From NCBI RefSeq assembly GCF_018326285.1, contig NZ_AP023362.1, forward strand, positions 806,001 to 870,000: a stretch of DNA of 64,000 nucleotides. Direction: 5' to 3'. A model generated the notes under the pieces. It had not been told where the DNA came from. It saw only the letters and a list, made by a program, of their open reading frames with translations, and did no database searches. Of the stretch, positions 21,786-29,310 are shown in pieces; position 1 is the stretch's first letter; every line of letters starts with the position of its first letter. Both the position numbers and the translations under genes were made by a program. This DNA comes from Mycolicibacterium sp. TY81. GTDB lineage: Bacteria; Actinomycetota; Actinomycetes; Mycobacteriales; Mycobacteriaceae.

Positions 21786-22417
21786 GCGAGCGGGGCATCT
21801 GGCTTGCCGACGCCGCCCAGGCGCAGAACCTGGCCACCTTCGTCGAGCGCGTGCTGCGTCTCGACGAGGCAGCCGTGGTGCGGTTGCGGGCGCGCGGCGA
21901 GGGCGTCGTCGTTGCCTGGGCGGCAACAGGTTTCGAGGTGCTGGCCGCGCGCGTGGTGAACGGGCGGGTGTCGCCGTCCGACCTCAGCGCCGGGGCCGAC
22001 GCGTTGAGTCGCGAGCTGCCCGGCTCGGGCCGGATCGATCCGGGATTCGCGATGGACTCGGCGTGGCGTGGCGCGTTGCCGCCCGACGACGGCTTCAGCC
22101 ACCTCGACGATGTGCCGGCGGCCGCGGTGCTCGAGCTGTTCCAGCGCGGCGTCGAATTGGCCAAGGAACACAGCGGGCCGCAAGGTCCGCCGCCGTCACT
22201 GCTGGACCAGGACGTCCTCACCGTCAGCGCCGGTGACATCGAGGTGGGCATCCCGATGCGGTGTGTATTCGCCTTGACCGCCATGGGTTTCGTACCCGAT
22301 CCGCTGCCCGAGAACGAGGTGGTCCGGGTCCGGGTGCATCCGACGTGGCTGCGCATCGACGCGCGGTTCGGCTCGGTGTACCGCCGCCGCGGTGGCCCGA
22401 TCCTGTTGTCGCCGTAG
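21782..22417 (+). CDS. Conserved mycobacterial protein (Rv2474c-like), function unknown
   Basis: This is a 211-residue soluble protein without signal peptide or membrane segment. It is acidic and mixed alpha/beta in composition. Translation is coupled to the thioesterase gene through ATGA. I recognise no catalytic motif. Its conserved position behind gdh and the thioesterase in mycobacteria suggests a linked role, which is inference only. The C-terminal part (RVRVHPTWLRIDARFGSVYRR) is the most patterned segment. Confidence 0.7.
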   Translation: MSERGIWLADAAQAQNLATFVERVLRLDEAAVVRLRARGEGVVVAWAATGFEVLAARVVNGRVSPSDLSAGADALSRELPGSGRIDPGFAMDSAWRGALPPDDGFSHLDDVPAAAVLELFQRGVELAKEHSGPQGPPPSLLDQDVLTVSAGDIEVGIPMRCVFALTAMGFVPDPLPENEVVRVRVHPTWLRIDARFGSVYRRRGGPILLSP

Positions 22418-22444
22418 GGCTGGGCTGGATCGGGCAAGCGCGAA

Positions 22445-22936
22445 TCAGTGCTTGCGGACGACGTGCTCGGCTTTGCCGGGCTTCCACACCGTGATGTCGA
22501 GGTGTCCGTCTGCCACTTCGACCGCGGACGCCCCGACCAGGTTGGCGCGATAGCAGTGCTCGAACTCCTGGCCGCGGATGTCGAAGCCGGTCTGTTCGTA
22601 CAGCGCCTCGGCGAACCGCCGGTGCAGGGCCTTGTCCTGCACGTCCTCCACGACACCCCACAACTTCGCATCGCCATCGCTGACGTGGGTGTCGACCGTC
22701 GCGGTGTGCAGGCAGAAGCGCGGATCACGGGCGAGGTCGTCGAACTTCGTGGTGTGCGGCATGCCCGAGATCCACAGTTCGTCTTCGAAGAACCGTGGCT
22801 CCATGGGGCTGATGCGCGGAAATCCGTCCGAGCGCAGCGTGCCCAGCATGCACAGGTTCCCGGTGGCGGTATGTCGGCGGACGAAGGTGGTTGCGATTCG
22901 CGGCGCGGCGTCCGCGAACTCTTTCCAACTGGTCAT
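22445..22936 (-). CDS. Pyridoxamine 5'-phosphate oxidase-fold protein
   Basis: This 163-residue split-barrel flavin-binding-type protein is of the kind often annotated as PNPOx or F420/FMN-dependent. The N-terminal pattern LCMLGTLRSDGFPRISPM followed by DELWISGM and the KFDDLARDPRFCL helix is characteristic of the fold. Cofactor (FMN, F420 or haem) and substrate cannot be read from the sequence. It is transcribed toward gdh and separated from the SnoaL-like gene by 63 bases on the same strand, so the two may share a transcript. Confidence 0.75.
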   Translation of the reverse strand: MTSWKEFADAAPRIATTFVRRHTATGNLCMLGTLRSDGFPRISPMEPRFFEDELWISGMPHTTKFDDLARDPRFCLHTATVDTHVSDGDAKLWGVVEDVQDKALHRRFAEALYEQTGFDIRGQEFEHCYRANLVGASAVEVADGHLDITVWKPGKAEHVVRKH

Positions 22937-22999
22937 GTTCGCGACGGTAGTCCGCGGCGCGCGGCCTGAAAACCCTCCAGAGGACTCGGTCCAGATCCG

Positions 23000-23401
23000 T
23001 CAGCTCGCAACGAGAGCGTCGTGCCAGCGTTGGGTATCGGTGATCTGGACCAGTCCGACGACCTTGCCGGCCCGGATGGTGATGTCGTGGACGAACGCCG
23101 CTGAATACTGCTTCCCGGTGGCGCGGCTGCTGCCTCGGTAATAACCGAACGCGATGATGCGTTCGTCGTCGACGACGACGAATTCGTCTGGCTGGGGCGC
23201 AATTTCGAAGTGGGCGGCCGCCTCGCCCCAGACCTTCGACAACATCTTTTCCGGGCTGTCGATGTCGCCGCCCAAGCCGAACGGCATGCCCGCGCTGACC
23301 CGGCCGGTGAAATCGGGGTGTAGCAACGCCGCGAGGCCGGCGGGGTCATGCGCGGCGAATGCCGCGTACAGGTTCGTCGCTATGTCGCTGTGTGTGCTCA
23401 T
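23000..23401 (-). CDS. SnoaL-like/NTF2-fold protein
   Basis: This 133-residue cone-shaped NTF2-like protein has the family features: an N-terminal helix (LYAAFAAHDPAGLAALLHPDF), a middle strand YYRGSS and a final FVHDITIRAGKVVGLVQITD. These proteins act as small polyketide cyclases, epoxide hydrolases, isomerases or ligand binders; no catalytic residue set is decisive here. It is divergent from a TetR gene with two clear operators between them, so it is almost certainly the regulated target. Confidence 0.75.
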   Translation of the reverse strand: MSTHSDIATNLYAAFAAHDPAGLAALLHPDFTGRVSAGMPFGLGGDIDSPEKMLSKVWGEAAAHFEIAPQPDEFVVVDDERIIAFGYYRGSSRATGKQYSAAFVHDITIRAGKVVGLVQITDTQRWHDALVAS

Positions 23402-23438
23402 GGTTATCTCCCTCGGGACGAAACCAGCGCATCGGGCT

Positions 23439-23464
23439 GGTTTTAGAGTGATTGCTCTAAAACC
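23439..23464. promoter_or_regulatory. TetR-type operator 1, perfect palindrome
   Basis: Arms ggttttagag and ctctaaaacc (10 bp each) flank a 6-bp spacer (tgattg). It lies between the divergent snoaL-like and tetR genes and shares the core TTAGAG-N6-CTCTAA with operator 2. Confidence 0.8.
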
Positions 23465-23488
23465 GTATTAGAGCATATCCTCTAATAC
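23465..23488. promoter_or_regulatory. TetR-type operator 2, perfect palindrome abutting the tetR start codon
   Basis: Arms gtattagag and ctctaatac (9 bp) flank the spacer catatc. The last base is immediately followed by the ATG of the TetR gene, leaving no room for a Shine-Dalgarno. A candidate promoter fits a leaderless message: ttgctc (23452-23457), an 18-bp gap, tatcct (23476-23481), with transcription starting at or next to the ATG. Both boxes would be covered by bound repressor. Confidence 0.75.
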
Positions 23489-24079
23489 ATGGGAAGACCG
23501 CCGCGGCATTCTGCGGACGACTTCGTGGACGCCGCGATCCGGCTATTTGCCGAAGGTGGCGTGCGGGCGCTCACGATGAATGCGGTGGCCCGCGAAATCT
23601 CTGCCCCGAGTGGGTCGATCTACCACCGGTTTCCCGACCGGGCAGCACTGTTGGCTGCCGTCTGGTTTCGTACCACCGGGGATTTCCAGCGTGGCTATCT
23701 CGATGTCCTCGGTGATTCCGTCACGCCTGCCAGTGCCGTCGACGCCGCGGTCTGGATCGTCGACTGGTGTCGCACACACCTATCGGAAGCTGTTGTGCTG
23801 CAGGCCGGGGTGCGTGCGTTCGAGCCGGACGAGTGGGCGGAGGCAGCCCGGACGGATTTGGCGGTGCGGGACGAGAACAGCAAGCGCGACATCGACAAGG
23901 CAATTCGACTACTGGCCAAAACGTCTGGCCGTCCTGTCGATCAGATCGCGTTCGCATTGCTCGATCTGCCGCTGGCCGCCGTCCGGCGCCATCTGCTCGC
24001 CGGCGAAGTACCGCCCAAGCGGACCGGCAAGCTGGTGCGGGACATGGTCGGGCTGCTCCTCGGCGTTGCCGGCGACTAG
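23489..24079 (+). CDS. TetR-family transcriptional regulator, probably leaderless
   Basis: This 196-residue regulator has an N-terminal DNA-binding domain with the helix-turn-helix in LTMNAVAREISAPSGSIYHRFPDRAALL (split as AVAREISAPSG and IYHRFPDR). The C-terminal ligand domain is generic. It is divergent from the SnoaL-like gene. Two perfect palindromes fill the interval and touch its ATG, implying autorepression and control of the SnoaL/PNPOx pair. The inducing ligand is unknown. It converges on the cyclase-family gene. Confidence 0.85.
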   Translation: MGRPPRHSADDFVDAAIRLFAEGGVRALTMNAVAREISAPSGSIYHRFPDRAALLAAVWFRTTGDFQRGYLDVLGDSVTPASAVDAAVWIVDWCRTHLSEAVVLQAGVRAFEPDEWAEAARTDLAVRDENSKRDIDKAIRLLAKTSGRPVDQIAFALLDLPLAAVRRHLLAGEVPPKRTGKLVRDMVGLLLGVAGD

Positions 24080-24168
24080 CCGGCCAGACTCGTCAGTGCA
24101 GTATCCGCATACGGAGGAAGGACCGGCCTCCGGTTCGCGACGTCAAGGTTAGGCCGGCCGGTCCGCCG

Positions 24169-24834
24169 TCAGTCAGGGATGGTCGCGTATGCCCGGACCG
24201 GGAAGGTGCCGAACCCTTCGATCCGCGGTGGGACGGCGGTGAAGCGGGCGCCGCGGGCCGGTACCGACGCCAGGTTGGTCAGGTGCTCGACGACGTGAAT
24301 CCCGTTGCCCAGCAGCGCGGTATGGATGGGCCGTCGGCCTTCGGCCCCCGGGCCGGCGTCGTCGATGTTGACGGAGTCGATACCGACGAGCGCGACCCCG
24401 CGGCTCACCAGGAGCTCGGTCGCGCCCTCGGAGAGAAACGGCGCGTCGACGGCGTAGGCCGGGGTGCCGAAATATCGATCCCACCCGGTGTCGATCAGCA
24501 CCGCACAGCCGGCTTCGATGTCATCGGGCAGCTCGGCGGCGGCGACCGCGCGTGCCGTGACGTCCCGACGGTGCACGACGATCGTCGGCAGGTCCACCAA
24601 GGTGTTCAGGTCGAGGCCGGCCAGGTCGGCGCCGTTCTCGTAACGGTGAAACGGGGAGTCGAGGTAGGTGCCGGTGTTGCCGACCATCGTGATCGCGCCG
24701 ATCGCGAATTCGGTGCCGGCGGCATAGACGTCGCGGGATGCCTCGCGGGTCAGGTGGTCGCTGATCGACGGTGCCGGCAGCCCCGGATAGGTCACCAGCC
24801 CCGCACGAATGGTGTGAGACAGATCGACGAGCAT
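24169..24834 (-). CDS. Cyclase-family (kynurenine formamidase-like) protein
   Basis: This 221-residue member of the Cyclase/KynB fold comprises metal-dependent amide or ester hydrolases. The usual metal motif HxGTHxDxPxH is altered to NTGTYLDSPFH (about residues 53-63): the first two His are Asn and Tyr, while Asp and the last His remain. GIHVVEHLTNL near the C-terminus is the other conserved block. Either the metal site is remodelled or the enzyme is of a variant subfamily. It is the last gene of a five-gene minus-strand operon, 33 bases after the SDR gene. Confidence 0.75.
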   Translation of the reverse strand: MLVDLSHTIRAGLVTYPGLPAPSISDHLTREASRDVYAAGTEFAIGAITMVGNTGTYLDSPFHRYENGADLAGLDLNTLVDLPTIVVHRRDVTARAVAAAELPDDIEAGCAVLIDTGWDRYFGTPAYAVDAPFLSEGATELLVSRGVALVGIDSVNIDDAGPGAEGRRPIHTALLGNGIHVVEHLTNLASVPARGARFTAVPPRIEGFGTFPVRAYATIPD

Positions 24835-24867
24835 GGTGGGCCTTTCCCGCGCGGTTGACGACCAACC

Positions 24868-25791
24868 TTAGCGAGCCGGGACGGCCTCCTTCGCGGCGGT
24901 CGACGGCGTCACCCGGTCGAGCAACGGCCCGGCCAGCTTCCCGAGCAGATCGAACGAGAAGGGCTGTGTCATGCGGCGATTGACGCCCGGTGCGAGGCGG
25001 TGCATGACATACCCGAGCCAGGCCTCGGCCCGCACGGGCACCACCGCCAGGTCATAGCTGACGGCCCGCACCACGGCCCGCGCCACGAGGTCGGGGCTCA
25101 TCGGTGAGAACGGCAGCTTTTCGGCGAACTCCTGCAGTTGCCTGGTGAGACGTTGGGCCTGTGCGACGAGCGCGGGGTCCACGCCGACGGTCACCGCGCG
25201 GTCGCCGATGTTCGTGTTGATGACGCCGGGGCAGATGGCGCTGACCCCGATGCCGTACGGCCTGAGCTCCAGGCGCAGGCACTCACTGAGCATCTTGACC
25301 CCCGCCTTGGACACCGAGTACGGCGCCATGACCGGTGTCGGCGTGAACGCCGCCGCCGATGCGATGTTGACGATGTGACCACCCCGGCGGCGCTCGGCCA
25401 TCTGCGCGCCGAACACCCGGCAGCCGTGCACCACGCCCATCAGGTTGACGCTGAGCTGCTTGTCCCAGTCCGCCGCGGACAGTTCGAGGAACGGCCCGCC
25501 GACGACGATGCCGGCGTTGTTGACGACGACGTCGGGCACCCCGTGCTCGGTGCGAACGTCAGATGCGAAGGCCTCCCAGTCCTCCGGATCGGTGACGTCC
25601 AGCCGGGCTGCCGACGCGCGGCGGCCGGCGCCTTTGATCATGGCGGCGGTCGCTTGTGCCGAGTCGAGGTCGATGTCGGAGACGACCACGTGCGCACCGC
25701 CTTTGGCGAAGCGGATCGCGGTGGCGCGCCCGATGCCGTTGCCGGCACCGGTGACGACCACGAGCCGTGGGTCCAGGCTGTTGATCTTCAT
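24868..25791 (-). CDS. Short-chain dehydrogenase/reductase (SDR)
   Basis: This 307-residue classical-type SDR has the cofactor motif TGAGNGIG (about residues 14-21) and NNAG near residue 90. The catalytic set is Ser in NIASAAAF and YSVSK. A longer C-terminal region than usual (about 60 residues) has hydrophobic patches. The probable reaction is NAD(P)-linked alcohol/ketone interconversion on a hydrophobic substrate. Its ATG overlaps the monooxygenase stop (ATGA), so the ketone or alcohol partner of the Baeyer-Villiger step may be its substrate. Confidence 0.85.
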   Translation of the reverse strand: MKINSLDPRLVVVTGAGNGIGRATAIRFAKGGAHVVVSDIDLDSAQATAAMIKGAGRRASAARLDVTDPEDWEAFASDVRTEHGVPDVVVNNAGIVVGGPFLELSAADWDKQLSVNLMGVVHGCRVFGAQMAERRRGGHIVNIASAAAFTPTPVMAPYSVSKAGVKMLSECLRLELRPYGIGVSAICPGVINTNIGDRAVTVGVDPALVAQAQRLTRQLQEFAEKLPFSPMSPDLVARAVVRAVSYDLAVVPVRAEAWLGYVMHRLAPGVNRRMTQPFSFDLLGKLAGPLLDRVTPSTAAKEAVPAR

Positions 25792-27365
25792 CCGGCGTCC
25801 TTCGCGGTGGCTGCTACTTGGTGGGCATCGGCGGTGCCGGTCCCGTACCGATACACGTCGAGGTCGTAATGGCGGTTCTGCCAGTACATCTCGCCGTGCG
25901 TCGTCGGCCGGAACGGGGAATCACCGTGATAGTCGATGTAATACGTGTTGGACCCTGCGCAGGTGGGCGTGAACAGGACATTGCGCGCCTGTCGGCGGAG
26001 GCAGTACCGGAAATAGGCGTCATGGACTTCGCGCCGGATCTCGACCTCCCGGGCGCCGCGACGCTTGGCTTCGGCGATCGCGCGACTCAGGTGTGCCGCG
26101 GTGGCCTCGATCATCCACAGGTACGACCCGAGCACGAAGCCGTAGGGCCCGGTGATCATGAACATGTTCGGGAAGCCGGGTACGGACACGCCCTGATAGG
26201 CCTGAAAACGATTGACCGCCCAGAACTCCGCGGCATCGAGCCCGTCGCGGCCGACGACGGGGAAGGGCGGCACCGAATCCCGTTCCCACAGTTTGAATCC
26301 GGTCGCGCAGATGAGGACGTCCACCTGGTGCTCGACACCGTCGGCCGTCACCACGCCGGTCTCGGTGATGCGCTCGATGGCGTCGGTCACCAGGCTGACG
26401 TCACTGCGGTTGAACGTCTTGAGGTAGTCGTTGGACATCGACGGGCGCTTGCAGCCCAGGCCGTAGCGGGGGATCAGTTTCTCCCGGGTCTCCGGATCGC
26501 TGACCTGGCTGCGCATCCACGCCCGCACGGGTGCTTCGGCGAGCTTGCGCGTGGCCTCGACCAGCCAACCCGGCCCGGTGAGCATTCCGCCCATCCCGAT
26601 CTCGGTCGCGACGGTACCGACGGCGCGCAGCGCGGACCGCACCTGGCCGATCTCCAGCACTGCGCGGGAGATGCCGTGAATCGTGCTGTCGGGCTTGGGA
26701 AACACCCAGATCGGCGTGCGCTGGAAGACCGTGAGGTGCGCCACCTCGTCCACGATCGCCGGCACCAGTTGCAGCGACGTCGCGCCGGTGCCGATGACCG
26801 CGACCCGCTTACCGGCCAACTCGACGTCGTGATCCCACAGCGCGGTGTGCATGAGCACCCCGCCGAAATCCTGCAGACCGGGAATGCCCGGAAGTTTGGG
26901 CCGCTCGAGTCCGCCGACCGCCATCACCACGTGGCGGCCCGTGATTTCTGCGCCGCCGTCGAACGTCAACCGCCACATGCTGTTCTGCTCGTCGAACGCC
27001 GCTGCGGTCACGGTTGTGTTGAGGCGCAGCTTGTCGCGCAGGCCGTACTTGTCCACCATGTCGTCGGCGTAGTCCCGCAGCTCGTTGCCGGGCGCGAAGA
27101 CGCGTGACCAGCCGCCGCGCTGCTCATACGAGAAGCTGTAGATGACGGATGGGATGTCCACTGCCACACCCGGATAGGTGTTGGCGTGCCAGGTGCCGCC
27201 GACGTGATCCCACTTGTCGACGATGACGAAGTCGTGTATTCCCTTGCGCTGGAGCGCGATCCCGGCGCCGATGCCGCCGAACCCGGCACCGACGATCACC
27301 ACCTCATGATCGGGCTCGTGTCGCTCCGCCGTGGCCGACCGTGCGGCCTTCGTGCTTGTGGTCAT
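25788..27365 (-). CDS. Flavin monooxygenase, Baeyer-Villiger type
   Basis: This 525-residue FAD/NADPH enzyme has the first Rossmann motif GAGFGGIGAG (about residues 27-36). The BVMO fingerprint FxGxxxHxxxW appears as FGGVLMHTALW (about residues 165-175), and the second dinucleotide motif is GTGATSLQ. BVMOs insert oxygen next to a ketone to give an ester or lactone. ATG 27365 matches the usual N-terminus; the open frame upstream of it is the antisense of the neighbouring gene. It lies between the diiron proteins and the SDR in one operon. The gene set recalls the mymA (Rv3083) group, but the exact substrate is unknown. Confidence 0.88.
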   Translation of the reverse strand: MTTSTKAARSATAERHEPDHEVVIVGAGFGGIGAGIALQRKGIHDFVIVDKWDHVGGTWHANTYPGVAVDIPSVIYSFSYEQRGGWSRVFAPGNELRDYADDMVDKYGLRDKLRLNTTVTAAAFDEQNSMWRLTFDGGAEITGRHVVMAVGGLERPKLPGIPGLQDFGGVLMHTALWDHDVELAGKRVAVIGTGATSLQLVPAIVDEVAHLTVFQRTPIWVFPKPDSTIHGISRAVLEIGQVRSALRAVGTVATEIGMGGMLTGPGWLVEATRKLAEAPVRAWMRSQVSDPETREKLIPRYGLGCKRPSMSNDYLKTFNRSDVSLVTDAIERITETGVVTADGVEHQVDVLICATGFKLWERDSVPPFPVVGRDGLDAAEFWAVNRFQAYQGVSVPGFPNMFMITGPYGFVLGSYLWMIEATAAHLSRAIAEAKRRGAREVEIRREVHDAYFRYCLRRQARNVLFTPTCAGSNTYYIDYHGDSPFRPTTHGEMYWQNRHYDLDVYRYGTGTADAHQVAATAKDAG

Positions 27366-27376
27366 GTCCGGCCCGG

Positions 27377-28258
27377 CTACCGGACGTAGCCGACGAGCTC
27401 GCCGTCGGCGCCGAACAAGTCGTGCTGCCACCGGGCGAGGAGCTCGTCGGTGGGCACGTCGTCGGGGTGGAAGCCGGGCCGCAGGTACTCGGCGATCTCT
27501 CCCAGGAAGCCGCGCAGCAGGGGTCCGCGGAAGACGTCGTAGGTCTGGCGCAGCACCGTGATCGGTCGCGGCCATGCCGTCGGGTCCAACAGGATCGACA
27601 ACGCCACCGCGGCGGTGACCACGGGGATGGTCAGGAAGTACATGAACCACATGACCGCGATGCGCGTGCGCTCGGAACCGCCCACCGACCGGTAGACGTC
27701 GAAGGCGACGGACTTGTGCTCGAGTTCCTCCATGGCGTGCCAGTTCAACAGGCGCCAGACCTCGGGATCGCCTGGGATCGCCTGGATTTCGTCGTTCGAC
27801 AGCACCCGCGCGCCCAGGACCGCGGTGTAGTGCTCGGCGGCGGCCGTCATCGCCAGATGCACCTTCGCCGGGATCAACTTCTCGATGCGCAGCACCACCT
27901 TCTGGCGCACGCTCGTCGGGGCGAACAGCAGGAACCGCACGAGGGGATAGCCCATCTCGGCGAGCTGGGTGTTCAACTTGCGGTGCTCCTGGCCGTGCAC
28001 GGACTCCTGGCCGATGAACCCTGCGACGCGCTTCTTCAGTACCGGGTCGGTGATCTGGTCGGAGAAGCGGCGAACGGACCGGATGAACGACTCCTCGCCG
28101 GGCGGGAAGGAACCGGACAGCACCGCCACCAGGTGGCTGAACACGATGTCGCCCTCGACGAAATGCCGGTGCAGCGGTTCGGGTTCGCCGAACCGGAACC
28201 GCATCCGCCGCACCTTGGGAAAAGCGACCGCGTGCGCGGTGATCGGGTCAGCACTCAT
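27377..28258 (-). CDS. PF10118-type protein with diiron motif, copy B
   Basis: This 293-residue protein is of the group usually labelled metal-dependent hydrolase. The visible metal ligands follow a ferritin-like/AurF-like order: Glu in PPGEESF, ExxH in QESVHGQEH, Glu in AAAEHYTAV, and ExxH in EELEHKS. That points to a di-metal carboxylate site and perhaps oxygen chemistry. It is close to its upstream neighbour over the full length and is clearly a tandem duplicate. A hydrophobic stretch near residues 205-225 may sit in or on the membrane. It is 24 bases downstream of copy A and 11 bases upstream of the monooxygenase gene. Confidence 0.8.
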   Translation of the reverse strand: MSADPITAHAVAFPKVRRMRFRFGEPEPLHRHFVEGDIVFSHLVAVLSGSFPPGEESFIRSVRRFSDQITDPVLKKRVAGFIGQESVHGQEHRKLNTQLAEMGYPLVRFLLFAPTSVRQKVVLRIEKLIPAKVHLAMTAAAEHYTAVLGARVLSNDEIQAIPGDPEVWRLLNWHAMEELEHKSVAFDVYRSVGGSERTRIAVMWFMYFLTIPVVTAAVALSILLDPTAWPRPITVLRQTYDVFRGPLLRGFLGEIAEYLRPGFHPDDVPTDELLARWQHDLFGADGELVGYVR

Positions 28259-28282
28259 GATCGATTCCTTCCGTTGTGCCGG

Positions 28283-29164
28283 CTATCTGAGGTGGTCAAC
28301 GAGGACGCCGTCGGTGCCGAAGAGGGTGTCGCGCCACTGCTGGGCCAGTTCGGTCGTGTCGACGTCGTCGGGGTGGAAGCCAGGGCGTAGGTAGACCGCG
28401 AGGTCGGGCAGCAGACCCTTGAATATCGGGCCGGTGAACAGCTCGTACGTCTCGCGCACCAGGCGGTCGGGCCGGCGCCGCGCGACCGGGTCGGACCCGA
28501 CCGAGACGGCAAGAGAAACGAGCGTCACCGGGAGCAGCAGTGCGCACGCCGCCACCATGACCGCGATGCGGGTGCGCTCGGTGCCACCGACGGCGCGGTA
28601 CACGTCGAAGGCCACCGACTTGTGCTCGAGTTCTTCCAGCGCATGCCAATTCAGCAGATGCCACACTTCCGGATCGGCCGGGATCGATTGCAACTCGTCA
28701 CTCGACAACACCCGTTCGGCCAGCACCGCGGTGTAGTGCTCCGCGGCGGCCGTCAATGCCAGATGCACATGAGCGGGCAACCGGTCTTCGAGCCGAATCC
28801 GCCTGTCTTTGAAGGATTCTGAATCCCACCACGCGAGGGGGTAGCCCATCGCGATGAGCTTCTCGTTGAGGTGCCGATGTTCCTGTCCATGCATCGACTC
28901 CTGGCCGATGAAGCCGGCGACCCGTTTCTTGAGCTCGGGATCGGTGATGCGGTCGGCGAATCGGCGGACCGATCGGATGAAGCCTTCCTCGCCGGGCGGA
29001 AATGCGCCCGAGAGACCGGCGACGAAATGGCTGAACACCATGTCGCCGGCGACGAAGTACTTCCGGCTCGCTTCCTCGTTGAAGCGGAAGCGGATTCGCC
29101 GGGTCCGGGGATACACCGCCCCGGCGTTCCGCGCTGACCTGGGTTGCGCACTGCGTACGGCCAT
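28283..29164 (-). CDS. PF10118-type protein with diiron motif, copy A
   Basis: This is the first gene of the operon and encodes 293 residues. Ligand-like residues are E59/E60 (PPGEEGF), E89xxH92 (QESMHGQEH), E142 (AAAEHYTAV) and E178xxH181 (EELEHKS). The array fits ExnExxHxnExnExxH. The DNA upstream carries a near-palindrome (29194-29214) about 30 bases from the ATG. Copy A and copy B differ most at the N-terminus and around residues 108-125. Two copies could form a heterodimer or act on different substrates; that is inference. Confidence 0.8.
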   Translation of the reverse strand: MAVRSAQPRSARNAGAVYPRTRRIRFRFNEEASRKYFVAGDMVFSHFVAGLSGAFPPGEEGFIRSVRRFADRITDPELKKRVAGFIGQESMHGQEHRHLNEKLIAMGYPLAWWDSESFKDRRIRLEDRLPAHVHLALTAAAEHYTAVLAERVLSSDELQSIPADPEVWHLLNWHALEELEHKSVAFDVYRAVGGTERTRIAVMVAACALLLPVTLVSLAVSVGSDPVARRRPDRLVRETYELFTGPIFKGLLPDLAVYLRPGFHPDDVDTTELAQQWRDTLFGTDGVLVDHLR

Positions 29165-29193
29165 GCCGCCCGCCTTTCCTCGAACATTCAGTA

Positions 29194-29214
29194 ACTAGTA
29201 CCGCGAGTTCTAGT
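29194..29214. promoter_or_regulatory. Candidate TetR operator upstream of the monooxygenase operon
   Basis: Near-palindrome with arms actagtac and gttctagt (one mismatch) around cgcga. It sits 30 bases before the first gene of the operon and between it and an upstream TetR gene on the same strand. Confidence 0.5.
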
Positions 29215-29310
29215 AGTTCGAAGTTACGACGGCGTGCGCCATTGCGCAAGGGTTTTGGATAATGACGTTTTCTGAGCGAGCGCGGCGGCCCGGGTGGGCC
29301 GGGGACCGGT

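Noticed and set aside
24119..24165. Terminator hairpin between the convergent tetR and cyclase genes
   Set aside because: Complementary ggaccggcc/ggccggtcc arms exist, but the loop is about 30 bases and no U-tract follows; too weak to list.
27366..27650. Upstream in-frame extension of the monooxygenase
   Set aside because: It runs through the upstream diiron-protein gene in a different frame and lacks flavoenzyme features; the ATG at 27365 precedes the FAD motif at the normal distance.
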